Positions 53,884 to 64,000 of a stretch of 64,000 nt of DNA are shown piece after piece. Position numbers and translations under genes: made by a program. The DNA is from Porphyra umbilicalis. Lineage: Eukaryota > Rhodophyta > Bangiophyceae > Bangiales > Bangiaceae. Each line of letters opens with the position of its first letter. The stretch's first letter is position 1. A model generated the notes under the pieces. That model was given only the letters and a program-made list of their open reading frames with translations. It made no database searches and was not told the origin of the DNA. The stretch spans positions 186,001 to 250,000 of the forward strand of contig KV918808.1 in the NCBI GenBank assembly GCA_002049455.2, given 5' to 3'.

Positions 53884-54969
53884 ATGTTCGACGACACGGC
53901 ACGGATGTTGGTCATCTCGTGGGTCTTGTTCGAAGGCGTGAGCACCTCGGAGGCGGCCAGGCGCTTGATGTGTGACCGAAGCCCGGCGGCTGCTTGGGTC
54001 AAGACGTACAAGGACACCGGCGAGTGGTGGCCGGACCCGGCCATCCGAAATCGTCAGGCGGATAACGTTCGGTTCGACGAGCTTTTCGTCCGCGCCGTGA
54101 TTGCCGTCATCTTGTCAGACCCGGAGCAGCTGTTAGGTGAAATGAAGGACGTGTTTATTTTTTTATCGACTTTGCCTGGTTATCGCGACTCCTACAAGTG
54201 CTCAATTGCCACCCTTTACCGCGTGCTGCGGGCTTCGGGCTACTCATACAAGCAGCTCTACCGCATGTGTCGAGAACGTGATCAAGCGAGGCGGGAGGCA
54301 TTCGCCTGGCTATTTTTGTCAATCCCTCTTCGATGCCTCGGGTCGGCCGACGAGACCCACAAGGACGGCGGGGACTTACGGCGAAGACGCGGTCGGTGGC
54401 TGCCTGGTGCGCGTTCCGAGTGCCAGTCGCGTGATCGGAGGGCGATGCTAAGGACTTCAACGATGATGGCCGTGTCTCACTCGGATGGGGTGCTTCACTC
54501 AGTCACCACCCTCACCCCTTCGTCCAAGAATTCAGACGATTCGCTGCTCTTCCTCAACGGGCTGCTCCCAACGATGAACCGGTTCTTGCCTGAGCGACCG
54601 TGGAGGCTGCAATCAGACCGGTGTGTTCTACCATATGACAATGCACCTATCCACTCGGCGGAGGCGGATGCCTTCATCCGCACAAATGGCATCGTTCGTC
54701 TTCGTCTTCCACCGTATAGTCCAGAGTTACAATCGATTGAGGAGGTGTTTAGTGAGTACTCGCACCAGCTCAAGACGGCGCACCACTCGTATCGCGGGGT
54801 GCCCGAGGCGCTTCTACACGCAGTTGCATTGTCTAAGTTGGCTGCCCCAAACCTTGCGTCTCACTTTGAGCACAGCCTGTTGGAGACTGTTCGAAACGTT
54901 CCAGAGTTGTGTGGGCCTGGTAGGCCGTGGGAGGGTGTCTTTGCATTTCTGCCTGACGTGCGGGAGTAA
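53884..54969 (+). CDS. IS630/Tc1-type DDE transposase
   Basis: The 361-residue protein is a DDE transposase of the IS630-Tc1-mariner superfamily. The N-terminal helix-turn-helix region (residues 10-45, VSTSEAARRLMCDRSPAAAW) precedes a second one (CSIATLYRVLRASGYSYKQL, 106-126). The catalytic triad is D156 (ADETHKDGG), D252 (YDNAPIH) and E286 (YSPELQSIEEVFS), a 34-residue step as in Tc1-type enzymes. Start 53884 is the natural ATG. The frame is intact, so this may be an active or recently active element, although I could not find its inverted repeats. Around residues 165-200 the match is poorer. Confidence 0.9.
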   Translation: MFDDTARMLVISWVLFEGVSTSEAARRLMCDRSPAAAWVKTYKDTGEWWPDPAIRNRQADNVRFDELFVRAVIAVILSDPEQLLGEMKDVFIFLSTLPGYRDSYKCSIATLYRVLRASGYSYKQLYRMCRERDQARREAFAWLFLSIPLRCLGSADETHKDGGDLRRRRGRWLPGARSECQSRDRRAMLRTSTMMAVSHSDGVLHSVTTLTPSSKNSDDSLLFLNGLLPTMNRFLPERPWRLQSDRCVLPYDNAPIHSAEADAFIRTNGIVRLRLPPYSPELQSIEEVFSEYSHQLKTAHHSYRGVPEALLHAVALSKLAAPNLASHFEHSLLETVRNVPELCGPGRPWEGVFAFLPDVRE

Positions 54970-55625
54970 TGGTTCCAATGGTACAATACATTAAACGTCT
55001 ATCAAATGGCCATGAAAGCAAGGCACTAACGGCGATGGAACGTGACCGACGACAAGACCAGGTCACGCAGTCCCAGTGGGAGGGACGACACATCCGGATG
55101 AGGCTCACCTTGCTCGCCCCACTTAGACAAAATCAAAACTACGACATCCACCGCACTCACAGTCGAGCCGCACACAGTATGACCCCGTAGAAATCCGAAA
55201 ACCAAACCCCGACGGCCTTCTCCACGAACGCAGCACGCTCGGATCGTCCGCGAGTCCGAACGCAAATGATGCCAGGTTCTCGGCCAAGGCAGCCGCGCCC
55301 AGCAGCCGAAACTCGCTGTCACGTTGGCCTGTGGCTGCCTTTTCGGTGCTGCCTGGCGCAGCAGGACCGACTGCGCCGGCGGCCTCTGGAATCGGAGGGG
55401 GGGGGGGCGGTGCCTCTCCGGCGTAGAGGGCCCGCCTGTCAATTGTGTGGCCAGATACAAGAAACAGAAGAAAGGGAGAATAGAAAGAGCGCTGGCAACG
55501 GAAAGAAGGATTAGAACGTCAGGTCACACCACAAGTAAACGAGGACACACACTTGAGCTGAATTCCGCACGTCCCGGCACAGTGCAAGCACGCTCAAGCA
55601 CGCCCAGCAGAAATTGAACAACAAC
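54970..55625. other. Downstream of the transposase, no gene recognised
   Basis: Only short frames. No convincing right end of the transposase element is seen here. Confidence 0.45.
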
Positions 55626-55943
55626 TCACACTCGGCTGGACATGCTGGCCCCGTCCACGTTGCTGAGCCGGCCATCAAGCCTGGCAACTTGAGCGATCCG
55701 CTTCTCCGCCGCAGTCTCCGCCAAACGCTTGCGAGCTGCTCGGCGCACGACTGTCGAGTTCGGGGCCTCCCCGCTCGACGGCGACCCAAAATCGACGCCT
55801 TCTTGGCTGGCTCCGGCGAATAGCAGCGCCACATCACGCGGCATCCCGGCCGCCATGCCAGTAGCCAACGACGAGTGGTAGACAGCTCCAAGCGGGATAC
55901 GAACCATTGCGGCTCGAGCGTTCGGACCCGACAGCGCCGTCGT

Positions 55944-56773
55944 TCATCGAGCCATTATCGCTCCACGAGCCACATCTGGCTGCTTGGCGACGTCAGATCG
56001 TAGAGCATCCCGACGCCGAGCCACTTGGGCTTGCGCTTCATCGACGGCGACCGTCGCCGAGCGAAAAGCAGCGGCCGCAACTTGCTTAAGGTGGGCGTCC
56101 GTAGTTTTCGCACACACCATCGATGCAACATTCGACTGGACGCCCTTCTTCCGGCGCACCGAGAGCTTGCCTGTGGGGGTAAAGGAAAGATCAAACCCCT
56201 TTGACAGCGAAAGAGTGTGGGGAAGGTGGCCCTTTTGCAGACACAAATGGCAACTACGAAGCCACGGAGACGCAGAGGAACGAAAATAGATCAAGCTCGT
56301 GGTCAGAACATTGCTAGGTCGAGCAGGCCGGCAAACAGATCTCTCGACGATGACAACAGAAGGAGAACATCCCAAACTCACTGTTAACTAAGGGCGCAAC
56401 GCTTTACTCTTGCAGCCGAGCACGTGCACGCCTGCGTCCGAAACGGAGCCGGCACGTTCGGGCTCGCCGTGCACTCACGCACGCTCGCCTCACACGTGCC
56501 GAAGTTGTGGGCATCGTCGGCAAATCGCCGGCGGTAGCCGCAAATAGAGCAAGCGTTAGCCGGCGCGGCGTCACCCTCGGCCACATCATCTTCAGATTGA
56601 TTGGCGACATGCCCACCCTTGTCCGCCGTCTCGGGACAGGTCCCGGCAGCCAGATCAGGTGAACTGGTCCAGGTGTCCTCCTCTTCTGACGATGACGAAC
56701 GCGTGCCGGCAGCGAGCCCGGCCGCCTCCCTAGCAGCCGTCAAAATTGGTTGGATGTCGCTGCTGGATGACAT
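55944..56773 (-). CDS. Spliced hypothetical protein with a Cys cluster
   Basis: Exon 1 (56773-56479) ends GTGC|GTGAGT, and exon 2 (56170-55944) starts after a pyrimidine tract and CCCCCACAG|GC. Phases match (1 + 2), giving a 173-residue protein. Exon 1 starts MSSSSDIQPILTAAREAAGL, has an acidic Ser/Glu stretch and a CSICGYRRRFADDAHNFGTC cluster. Exon 2 continues KLSVRRKKGVQSNVASMVCA and ends VARGAIMAR at TGA 55944-55946. The CxxC...C pattern looks like a zinc-binding knuckle; the family is unknown. The same frame stays open for another 105 codons after the TGA (to 55626), so the stop may be a mutation. Confidence 0.5.
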
Positions 56774-58148
56774 GGCGGGCGTGCGATTGGTCGTGGAGGA
56801 AGAGGGTCGGAGGAGAAAGGAGGATCGGTGGGGGGGGGGGGGGAGGGGCTCAGCATTGGCACCGTGACGAGCGGATCTGTCGACAGAAATAGATTGACGA
56901 GAGGACGGCGAATCATGCGCCAATTGAGACGTGGAGCAAGACCCTGCTGAGTGCGCAAATGACTGGACATGAATGAGGGGCAGATCAAGCGTGCACAGCC
57001 GAGCTCAGTCGCCAGCCACCAAATGGTGTGGGGCGTGCCAGTGGCGTGCGACCGATGGACACGTGAAATCGGTCACATTTTCCCAGATCGTCGCCCGCAG
57101 CCTGCTCGCGACGCCAAGAGCGTCAAGCTGCTGAATTCTGTCGGTGCTCGTCACTTCACTGGCCGTAAAAACGGTCCAAGAGGACAATTACATCGCATGC
57201 TAAGATGCAATAACGCTTCTCAGAAAGCGCCCTGTTGTCTGGCTAAATGGGACGACGAGGCGACGAATCATGCAAAGCTCCACGAAAAAACGGCAGTCAC
57301 GAGATTAATGTGTCGGTCTCTCATGACAGCCTCGCCTGCATCTTGCTGGAGACCACTGTGGGATACCAAATGGACCGCAGAGGCTTGCAGGGACCGTGAC
57401 CTTGAAACATCGGCCACGTTGTCTTTCTGTCTCTGAAGAAACTTGAAATTCTATGAGTTCCAACTGTTGGATCCGATGACTGTTGCATTTTGTGACTGAG
57501 GGATTTCTTGGAGAACGGCTGTTAACGAGGCATGCCATCAAAAAGCATCCGGAAAAATCGTGCCGACGGCCAGAACACGTAAACGGCGTCACAATGCGTG
57601 AGAACTTCTTAGGCACTCGACACGATCCAAAGCACGCCTCAATAGAATGAGCCGTCCCCCACCTTGCCCCAGAATCTGTCCCTCTGCGTCAGCCCGAAGA
57701 CGGCGCAACGCACTCCTCCTGACAAGGTTGTTGAGTTCTTCCATGAGGTCTCGTGCAAGCTCTTTCGCAAAACTTCCCGCTGTAATGAACCTGGCATGAC
57801 GAGACCAGCGATCCGGCCAACGATCGGGAATATAGTTCGGCACACGAACACGCAGGATGTCCGGCAAAACGTCACAGGCTGGATATCTGGACAGCCCATC
57901 GGACTGGCTCCTCGAAAGTACATGAGATCACAATAGACTGCCCAGCCGCAGGGACATAAGTGCTATCATCTGATTCACTGAGCCTTACAGAATAAGATCG
58001 TTCGAGAAATTTTGCGCAAGGGACGTTAGCTTCGGTTCCGTTGATAGTCGTTGGAATCATCTGCACAAAGTTTTCGCCTACTACTCGTTATAGATTTACA
58101 AGCCGTCAAAATCCGAACTGTCTTCTGGATGAAAAACCGACCTGCAGT
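56774..58148. other. Unassigned
   Basis: No motif-bearing frame. A poly-G tract lies at 56830-56841. Confidence 0.45.
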
Positions 58149-58275
58149 GTATAAGAGACAGCTGATTCAGCTAGCTCAATATCAATATAAAGTGGCCTGC
58201 ACGGACTGGAATGGAAGCCTCGTGACCCATATGCACTTACAAACGATTCGCATAGAACGAGAACGCCCTAGTGCT
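58149..58275. mobile_element. Degraded copy of the 131-bp pogo-like MITE
   Basis: Aligned with 7999-8129 it shares TATAAGAGACAGCTGATTC, GTGGCC..CACGGACTGGAA and GACCCATAT and ends AACGAGAACGCCCTA. The left end is worn, so this is an old copy. Confidence 0.75.
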
Positions 58276-58987
58276 ACCGCTTTGGAGTGAGAGTCCAACG
58301 CTGTGGGTGCATGGGTGATGGTGCTCAAGTACTCATCAGCGGTGGCGCCAGGAGGGAGGAAGGCGCGTACGCAAAATTCACCAATAAACGGCATAGGAGC
58401 CCCGTGACGAGGTGGATGATACCCTTTACTTCATCTGCTAGGTCAATTAGAGCACTGCCAGGACAGAACAGAGAAGCGACATGACAGAGCGGCAAAACAG
58501 GTCGGAATGAACGGTGCGGATGTCTGAAAAACCGCCAACGCATGCAGAGCAAGACGAGAGCGAGTTCGCATATGGTCCCAGACCCAGAATGATCCTCATT
58601 CAATGCCCATCCCAATCGTATGCTCAAAAACAAACGGGGCAGCTTTCTTCACCCTGCTTCACCCAACTCCACCGGAGAGGACGCAGACAAAATTCAGGCA
58701 CTCGCTCTCGTCGTCGTGCTCCATGGGGGCCGCGGTCCACGAAGTGCGCGTCCAACGGTCTAATGGAAGAACAGTACCACCTCAGGATACCAGGCGAGTG
58801 TCACGGTGGTCGTGCGCTCACCACGACATGGGCGACCTGGCGGCGCGCGTCACGCCACTGCTTCCGGGAGTCCGGTCTCCCGTCAGGGCGCAGAAGGATG
58901 CCGCGTGAGACAACAAGCGCAAGCTGGCGGTAACGCGCCCAACTGACGGGGAACACTTCTGCGCGCACGAGGCACAGTTGCAGATTA
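58276..58987. other. Unassigned
   Basis: Short overlapping frames only; no repeat or motif recognised. Confidence 0.4.
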
Positions 58988-59614
58988 TTGATTTGGGCCA
59001 CGCGAGGGACCCCACGAGCTTTAGGGGCGTTAGTTTCGGACGTGAACGGCCAATGGTCGGGCGGCAAGACGGCAGCATTCCCGGGCCCGCTGGAAAATAT
59101 TGACTTGGACGGTCGCAGGGCCGACGTTGTGGCCTCCATTGAGGCGGCCATGCGCAAGGTGCACAACTACTCCCCCAGCGCGCAGGAAAGCCATCGGCGT
59201 CGTAACCGAGAGGCCGGGGTTGGTTGAGGGGGTGCACCGTCGGCGGAGGAGGTTCTCGGCAGCTCAAAAGCGTTCTGTGGAGGAAAGGGGAAGAGGATTA
59301 AGACAGCGGCGCAACGGTACGTGTCGTTGGCTGAGGGAAAAGAGCTCGCGATGGTGAAGCTAGCAATGGCTAAGTTGATCGCGGAGGGGCGGGCGTCCAC
59401 GGGGGCTTCTGTAATCTGTGGTGAGCTCACGTGCAAGCACGTCTTGGACGAGCTGATGGAGTGCGCCAACTTGGTGGTGTTGACGGTACCATTTGTTCTT
59501 GCTTTTCTTCGACAGTTCGTCGTCGAGATGCGTCGTGGGGAAGACGACCTGGCTCGCATTTTCGAGCACCTGCCGGAGCGTCCGAGAAGCGCCGGGTTTG
59601 CCCCGTCCAACTGA
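58988..59614 (+). pseudogene. Unknown protein fragment with one in-frame stop
   Basis: One frame runs across a single TGA (59225-59227) and reads as protein on both sides: LVSDVNGQWSGGKTAAFPGP and VVASIEAAMRKVHNYSPSAQ before, KRIKTAAQRYVSLAEGKELA and CKHVLDELMECANLVVLTVP then FVLAFLRQFVVEMRRGEDDL after. The helical C-terminal half is convincing as former coding sequence. No family is recognised; a mobile-element origin is likely from the context. Confidence 0.4.
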
Positions 59615-60503
59615 CCTGCTCTGCCACGCGCACGTCGTCACCCCTTTGAGACAAGGCTACTGTTCGAAAGGCTCTCTTCACTATGCCGCCCGCGTCAGGA
59701 GATGCAGGCACTCCCGCAAGGCCACCGACGCCGACCGCACGGCGTCCGACGCCGGCGTCCCGACGGTCCCGGGACGCCGCAGCCTCCCCCCCCTCCCGCC
59801 GAACTGTTTGACCCCTGGTATTTTGCGACCGGCCTCCCTGTGTGCCGGCGGGAGGCGGGATCGCCGCCGCGCCGCTCGCCGCCGCGCCGCCCACCCAAAG
59901 CCACTGCGGCGCGGCGGCGCGTTTGCGGCCGCCGGCCACCACCCCGACGCCTCCGCTGTCCCCGACGCCATCGGCGCTGTGCGCGGCGTTGCGTGGGCGG
60001 CGGCGATATGCACGGGCGGGCGGCGGCGACGACGGCGGCGGAGGCAAATGCAGCGTTCGTGTGCGGGCGCTGCTGTGACATAACGTTGTGCAATCGTGCG
60101 GGGTGATGCTGGTAAAGGCAACGACGGTTCACATGTCTCGTTATTTCCGGCTGGAGGCGTCGGCGGCTGTTCATGGTGATCGTGACGATTCTTGCGTAGG
60201 ACTTTCAAGTGTAGCAGGAGAGGTGCTTGTCCATAGCATGCAATTATTGTCTTACGGGACGTACACGTTGTACCTGCGCAGTGCAGCGCGCACTAACGCA
60301 CGGCACATGTCTCCGTGACGTACTCCAGAATACATTTGATTGCGTGAACAGGCCATGCGTTAAACTGGTCGGGGCTCGTCCACCGCTTCAGCCAGCTGCT
60401 GCCGAAGGAAAACACATCCTCAACGGGTTAAAAAACCCACGGCCTCTCCCCGTTGATGAAGCGCCGTTTCAGTGCGCTCTGCCACCCGCTTTTTGACGTA
60501 ATT
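59615..60503. other. GC-rich block, no gene recognised
   Basis: 59700-60060 is strongly GC-rich, with frames open on both strands that encode Arg/Pro/Ala-rich strings. No motif seen. Confidence 0.45.
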
Positions 60504-60889
60504 CCGGTACACGGGTGATGAGTTTCAATACGACCCGGCGCAGTGGAACCACCACTTTGACAACCTCCGCGATGATCCGCGGCTGCGGGACGCTGGCCTA
60601 TCAGCTGTCGAGGAGCAGCCGGAGCTGCTTTTTGGACGAGCTCACCGACGCTGTGAATGTCGTCGCCACCGAGGTGGACGGGGCGGACGAGGTCTCCCCA
60701 ACGACTGTGGCACGGGTGCTTGCCCACAACGGGCACACCGAAATTGTCATTGAGCGCGTGTTCATCACGCAAAATGAAGCGCATCGGGTTGCTTGGGTGG
60801 AAACGCAGTGGAGAATTCCACTGCGCTGTCGTGTCAACATCAACGAGGCGTACCCGCGGCGTTGTGGACGAGATTTTTTGTGGCTATGA
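60504..60889 (+). pseudogene. Truncated IS630/Tc1-type transposase fragment
   Basis: The segment LDELTDAVNVVATEVDGADE, then VSPTTVARVLAHNGHTEIVI and NEAHRVAWVETQWRIPLRCR resembles the second helix-turn-helix and the stretch before the first catalytic Asp of Tc1/IS630 transposases. An upstream piece (EFQYDPAQWNHHFDNLRDDP) is in another frame, broken at a T run near 60633. The first catalytic Asp position reads INEA, and the rest is missing. It differs from the transposase at 53884-54969, so it is a second lineage. Confidence 0.55.
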
Positions 60890-63800
60890 CATTCGATCGT
60901 TTACTTGAATCGTTGGTCACTTGTCCTCCCCCGTGGCAAACCTCTGTTGACTTTCTATTCTTTGTGACAAACTTTGTTTTGCCTCATATGCGGGGGGCAC
61001 AAGACCTGAGGGGATCAAGCAGGCCAAGTCAGCTGAGCGACTACGCGAGTCACGCAGTGCTGAAGTCGAGGGAAAGGAACTTGGGATGGGGCCCAGCGTC
61101 CGGCGTGTGCCGGCATTTGCGGCCAGTTTCCTTGCATCTCAGCTTGGCTCCGCAGCAGAAGCGATCAATTTTCTGCACTGCGACGCGTTCTTGCATAAGA
61201 AAACCTCAGAGTGGGCGAGAGACGACCAGAGCGCATGACACGTTGCATGAACGTGAGCCTCATTAGGAACTGAAGGCACGTTCGCGAATATACCCTGTCC
61301 CGAACTGGCTGGGCTTTTTTAAATGCTCACAGTAAATACAGACCGCCCATGTCCACCTGCTACTTGTCCGAGGACACCAGACACATGAGCCACCCGGCCG
61401 CTACTCCCGCATTTTGTCAGTCGCCCACCATCCTCGCCGCCCCACGCATCGCGCCCAGTGGCGCGGTCTCACCCGTCACGTCGCGCACCTCGCAACGTCC
61501 TGCTTTCAAGTGTTAGACTGCAAATAAACGCCCTCAGAGACATCCAGGACCGCCGCTCTCGAAGTACCGTCTACATTACTCTGTGCCACACCATCGGAGG
61601 GCCCCGTAGACTGTGCACCCCGCCTCACAACCCTTTCCATCCAGCTCCTTGCGCTATGATCACTGTCGTGAACCGTACGGGCGAACAAGACCCCCCCATA
61701 CCGTCTAACTTGGTACGAGGCACCCCAACACGCGTACGAACGTTTCCAGTGCAAAGAAGCGGTGACGAAACTTTCAGGGGCTGCAGAGGGAGCGAAAAGG
61801 ATGTGTTTTTCGGTCTCAATAAGTACTCCCGCAACGTGCACTCGCTCTCAAAGAATATTAACAGGTCATCATCATGTTGGGAGATACCCTGACCTAAAGG
61901 CCAGAGAATTGTGGATCAGGACCTCCAGACTTTTTCTACCATCTAAGGGGCGACAGGCGGGACAGCTGTCAGAATGCCATCCAACACAGGCACAAAAAGC
62001 TTGAAATGCTGCGCCGACTCTGGTCAAGCGAAAATGGCATGTGACGCGATTGTGCGGGCAGACGTCATGACACGGGCATGAGCCTCAGTTCGTCTGAAAC
62101 TCCCGAATTGTATAATTAGCGAAGCTTCTAGTAGGGCTCCATTGGTACTCTCAACGCTCAGCCAGCCACGTTGCATGGAATGGATGGCCCTAGTCGGTTT
62201 GATGGTCACCCTCTAGGCCATTTGATTGGATGATCCCATCTGCACGCCCAATCAAGAATATCCACGTTTCAGCATTCGAAGGCTCACGACCGCTTTGGTC
62301 CAGATGGATTACACATGCAAGCGATTACAGATTCCTCCAAAAGCGTTTACAGATGCCTTCGGGGAACCCCCACTGTACAGTATATACTCCACGCCAAGCT
62401 CCAGAAACGGTCAGCAGCGCGCCTCTTTGCGGCAGTGTCAGCAGTGTCTCTCCGCTCTCTTCCGTCGTCTCGCCATCTCGCCGTCTCGCCCCTCCGTCGG
62501 GCCTTTTACACCACCACTCCATCGTCCTCACCGCACCGCCATGCTCTCTCTTCAACGCGCCCGCCGCATCCGCTCCTTCTTTGGGCCCGCGCTCCGCATC
62601 CGCCCCTTTTTTTGCCCCCCTCCCTCCCCTCTTCCTTGCGCCCGCGCGCCGCATCTGCCCCTTTCTTTTACCCCCTCCCTGCCCCCGTCTGCACGCCGTG
62701 CAAGTCGCGCTGTACTCACATTTGTTTTTTTCCTCCATGCGTTCCACGTCCTTCTTTGTTCCCCCCCCCGGCTCCTGCCGGGGTGTTCGCTCATCTTTTG
62801 TTCATTTCTTGAGGCATCTGTCGGCCACTGCTGTCGACCTCCCCCTGCGTGTGGCGGCGCGCCAGGTGCTGTGCTTGTTTGCTTTGCTGACCATTGCTTT
62901 ATACTGAGAACCATACGACAAAGATGAAGATATTGAATGGGGACCGACAATGGGGACGCTACAACTGGAGAAGAGAAAAGGACACAACGACAACTGGGGA
63001 AGAAAAAAGGGACCCAACGCCGTGGTGGTCAGAAGAGCAAAGGGACAGGACGACTAGCCGCCATTACAGTGACGAAGCTCGGAATCCTACGACAGGATCG
63101 AAAAGACACGCTCCCTCAACGTACAACACTTACGCCGAATGATACATCACAATGCCAATTGCTCCTCATCACCCCAGCAACTTGACACTTCACACGAATC
63201 AGCTGCTTCACCTATTCTACACATTGTGTAGACTGGGAGAAGCTGCTGGTTCGTGTGACGGGAAACAAATGGGAAAAATGCGCACTGAGAACCACTGCAC
63301 TGCGCAGATTTCCAGCTTAAGGGGGTGGCGCTCCGGCGGTGGTGCGGACACTTTCCAGCTCACTCCCAGCTCGGCCGGGACCAGTGCTATGCCTCACAGG
63401 CAGTGAGTGTTTCCCGTATGTCCGACACGAAACAGCAGAGCACGACAGGCCGAGAAAATGTGGCCATCCATTGCGTCCGTGGAAGAAAGCCACAGCGCGG
63501 CAACATATGGACAATGCACATTTTCCTTAAGGACGGAGACGTCGGCATCATTCCCTGGCCTGTAGGACAGGGTGCTCTCAAAGTGTAGTGATGCACACAT
63601 ATACTTAGATCACGGGACTTGCTCTCCGTTTCAGAGGTGGCAGTCTGCATTCGTGTCCTCAGGGATCTGAGGGCGCTTCAGTGCGGGAAGGGTCGCGATG
63701 ACGCGAAAAGCGAATGGAGTTATATGGCTGAGATGGACTGTCCTGCCACAGGGATCACGGGGCCCGCACGGCGCCTGCCCCCCTGCCCCCCCCACCGCCC

Positions 63801-64000
63801 CGAGTTGCGCGCGGCGACCGCGCGTCGCGACTTCCGGGATTCGACGCGGCCGCGATGACGCCCGGGTCATCGTGCCTTCGCGCCTGCTTCTGTTGCGGCG
63901 GCACGTCGGCGGTTGCTGACGCCATCTAGCGGCGCAGTTAGAGGCGCCCCGTCGCGCGGCGGTCGATCCTACCCGCCCGCCCGTGCGCCGTGTCGGCCGC
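60890..64000. other. Anonymous sequence to the window end
   Basis: Mostly moderate GC with short frames. Around 62410-62900 a C/T-rich stretch contains imperfect CCGCATC(C/T)GC..CTTCTTT-type repeats with several overlapping frames and could be a leader or promoter. From 63740 the GC rises again and an upstream part of another gene may begin. No gene is supported. Confidence 0.4.

Overview
This is nuclear DNA of a photosynthetic eukaryote, most likely a red alga of the Porphyra/Pyropia kind. The reasons are: compact, mostly intronless genes with extreme GC at third positions; a chloroplast-lumen type pentapeptide-repeat protein; mitochondrial and cytosolic eukaryotic genes (COX16, isovaleryl-CoA dehydrogenase, eIF2-beta, a syntaxin); a vanadium haloperoxidase-type gene; and many DNA transposons. 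Assignment to red algae is inference, because there is no marker gene such as rRNA in the window.

Region 1-20 kb is the gene-dense, GC-rich part. After a low-complexity minisatellite block (1-1.7 kb) come a syntaxin-like SNARE (+), a bZIP-like regulator (-), a TatD-type nuclease (-), eIF2-beta (-), COX16 (+), isovaleryl-CoA dehydrogenase (-), a thylakoid-lumen pentapeptide protein (+) and an AlkB-like dioxygenase (-) embedded in very low-complexity sequence. Small TA-flanked inverted-repeat elements sit between genes. Genes are in mixed orientation with no operons.

Region 20-28 kb is the clearest story in the window. A vanadium-haloperoxidase-like gene (-) is cut in the middle of its coding sequence by a complete 6,358-bp CACTA/EnSpm transposon (20876-27233). 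The element has a 3-bp target duplication (CGA), terminal inverted repeats beginning CCCTACAAGAAAA, subterminal ATCCCAGGT repeats, a tnp2-type transposase gene and a second, spliced gene. Removing the transposon and one CGA puts the host reading frame back together exactly.

Region 28-51 kb has lower GC and is a transposon graveyard. It holds a decayed transposase-like gene that is itself interrupted by a 398-bp TA-inserted element, a 219-bp tandem repeat, and a decayed reading frame of about 5.8 kb on the minus strand. That frame combines a C48/Ulp1-like region, an Arg/Ser-rich linker and a JmjC domain, and is broken by many stop codons. A 1.4-kb inverted-repeat element follows.

Region 51-64 kb has a short GC-rich gene island (two unknown convergent genes at 51.6-53.1 kb), then an almost intact IS630/Tc1-type DDE transposase, a spliced Cys-containing gene, more transposase fragments, and largely anonymous sequence to the end. 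I saw no rRNA, tRNA or CRISPR array.
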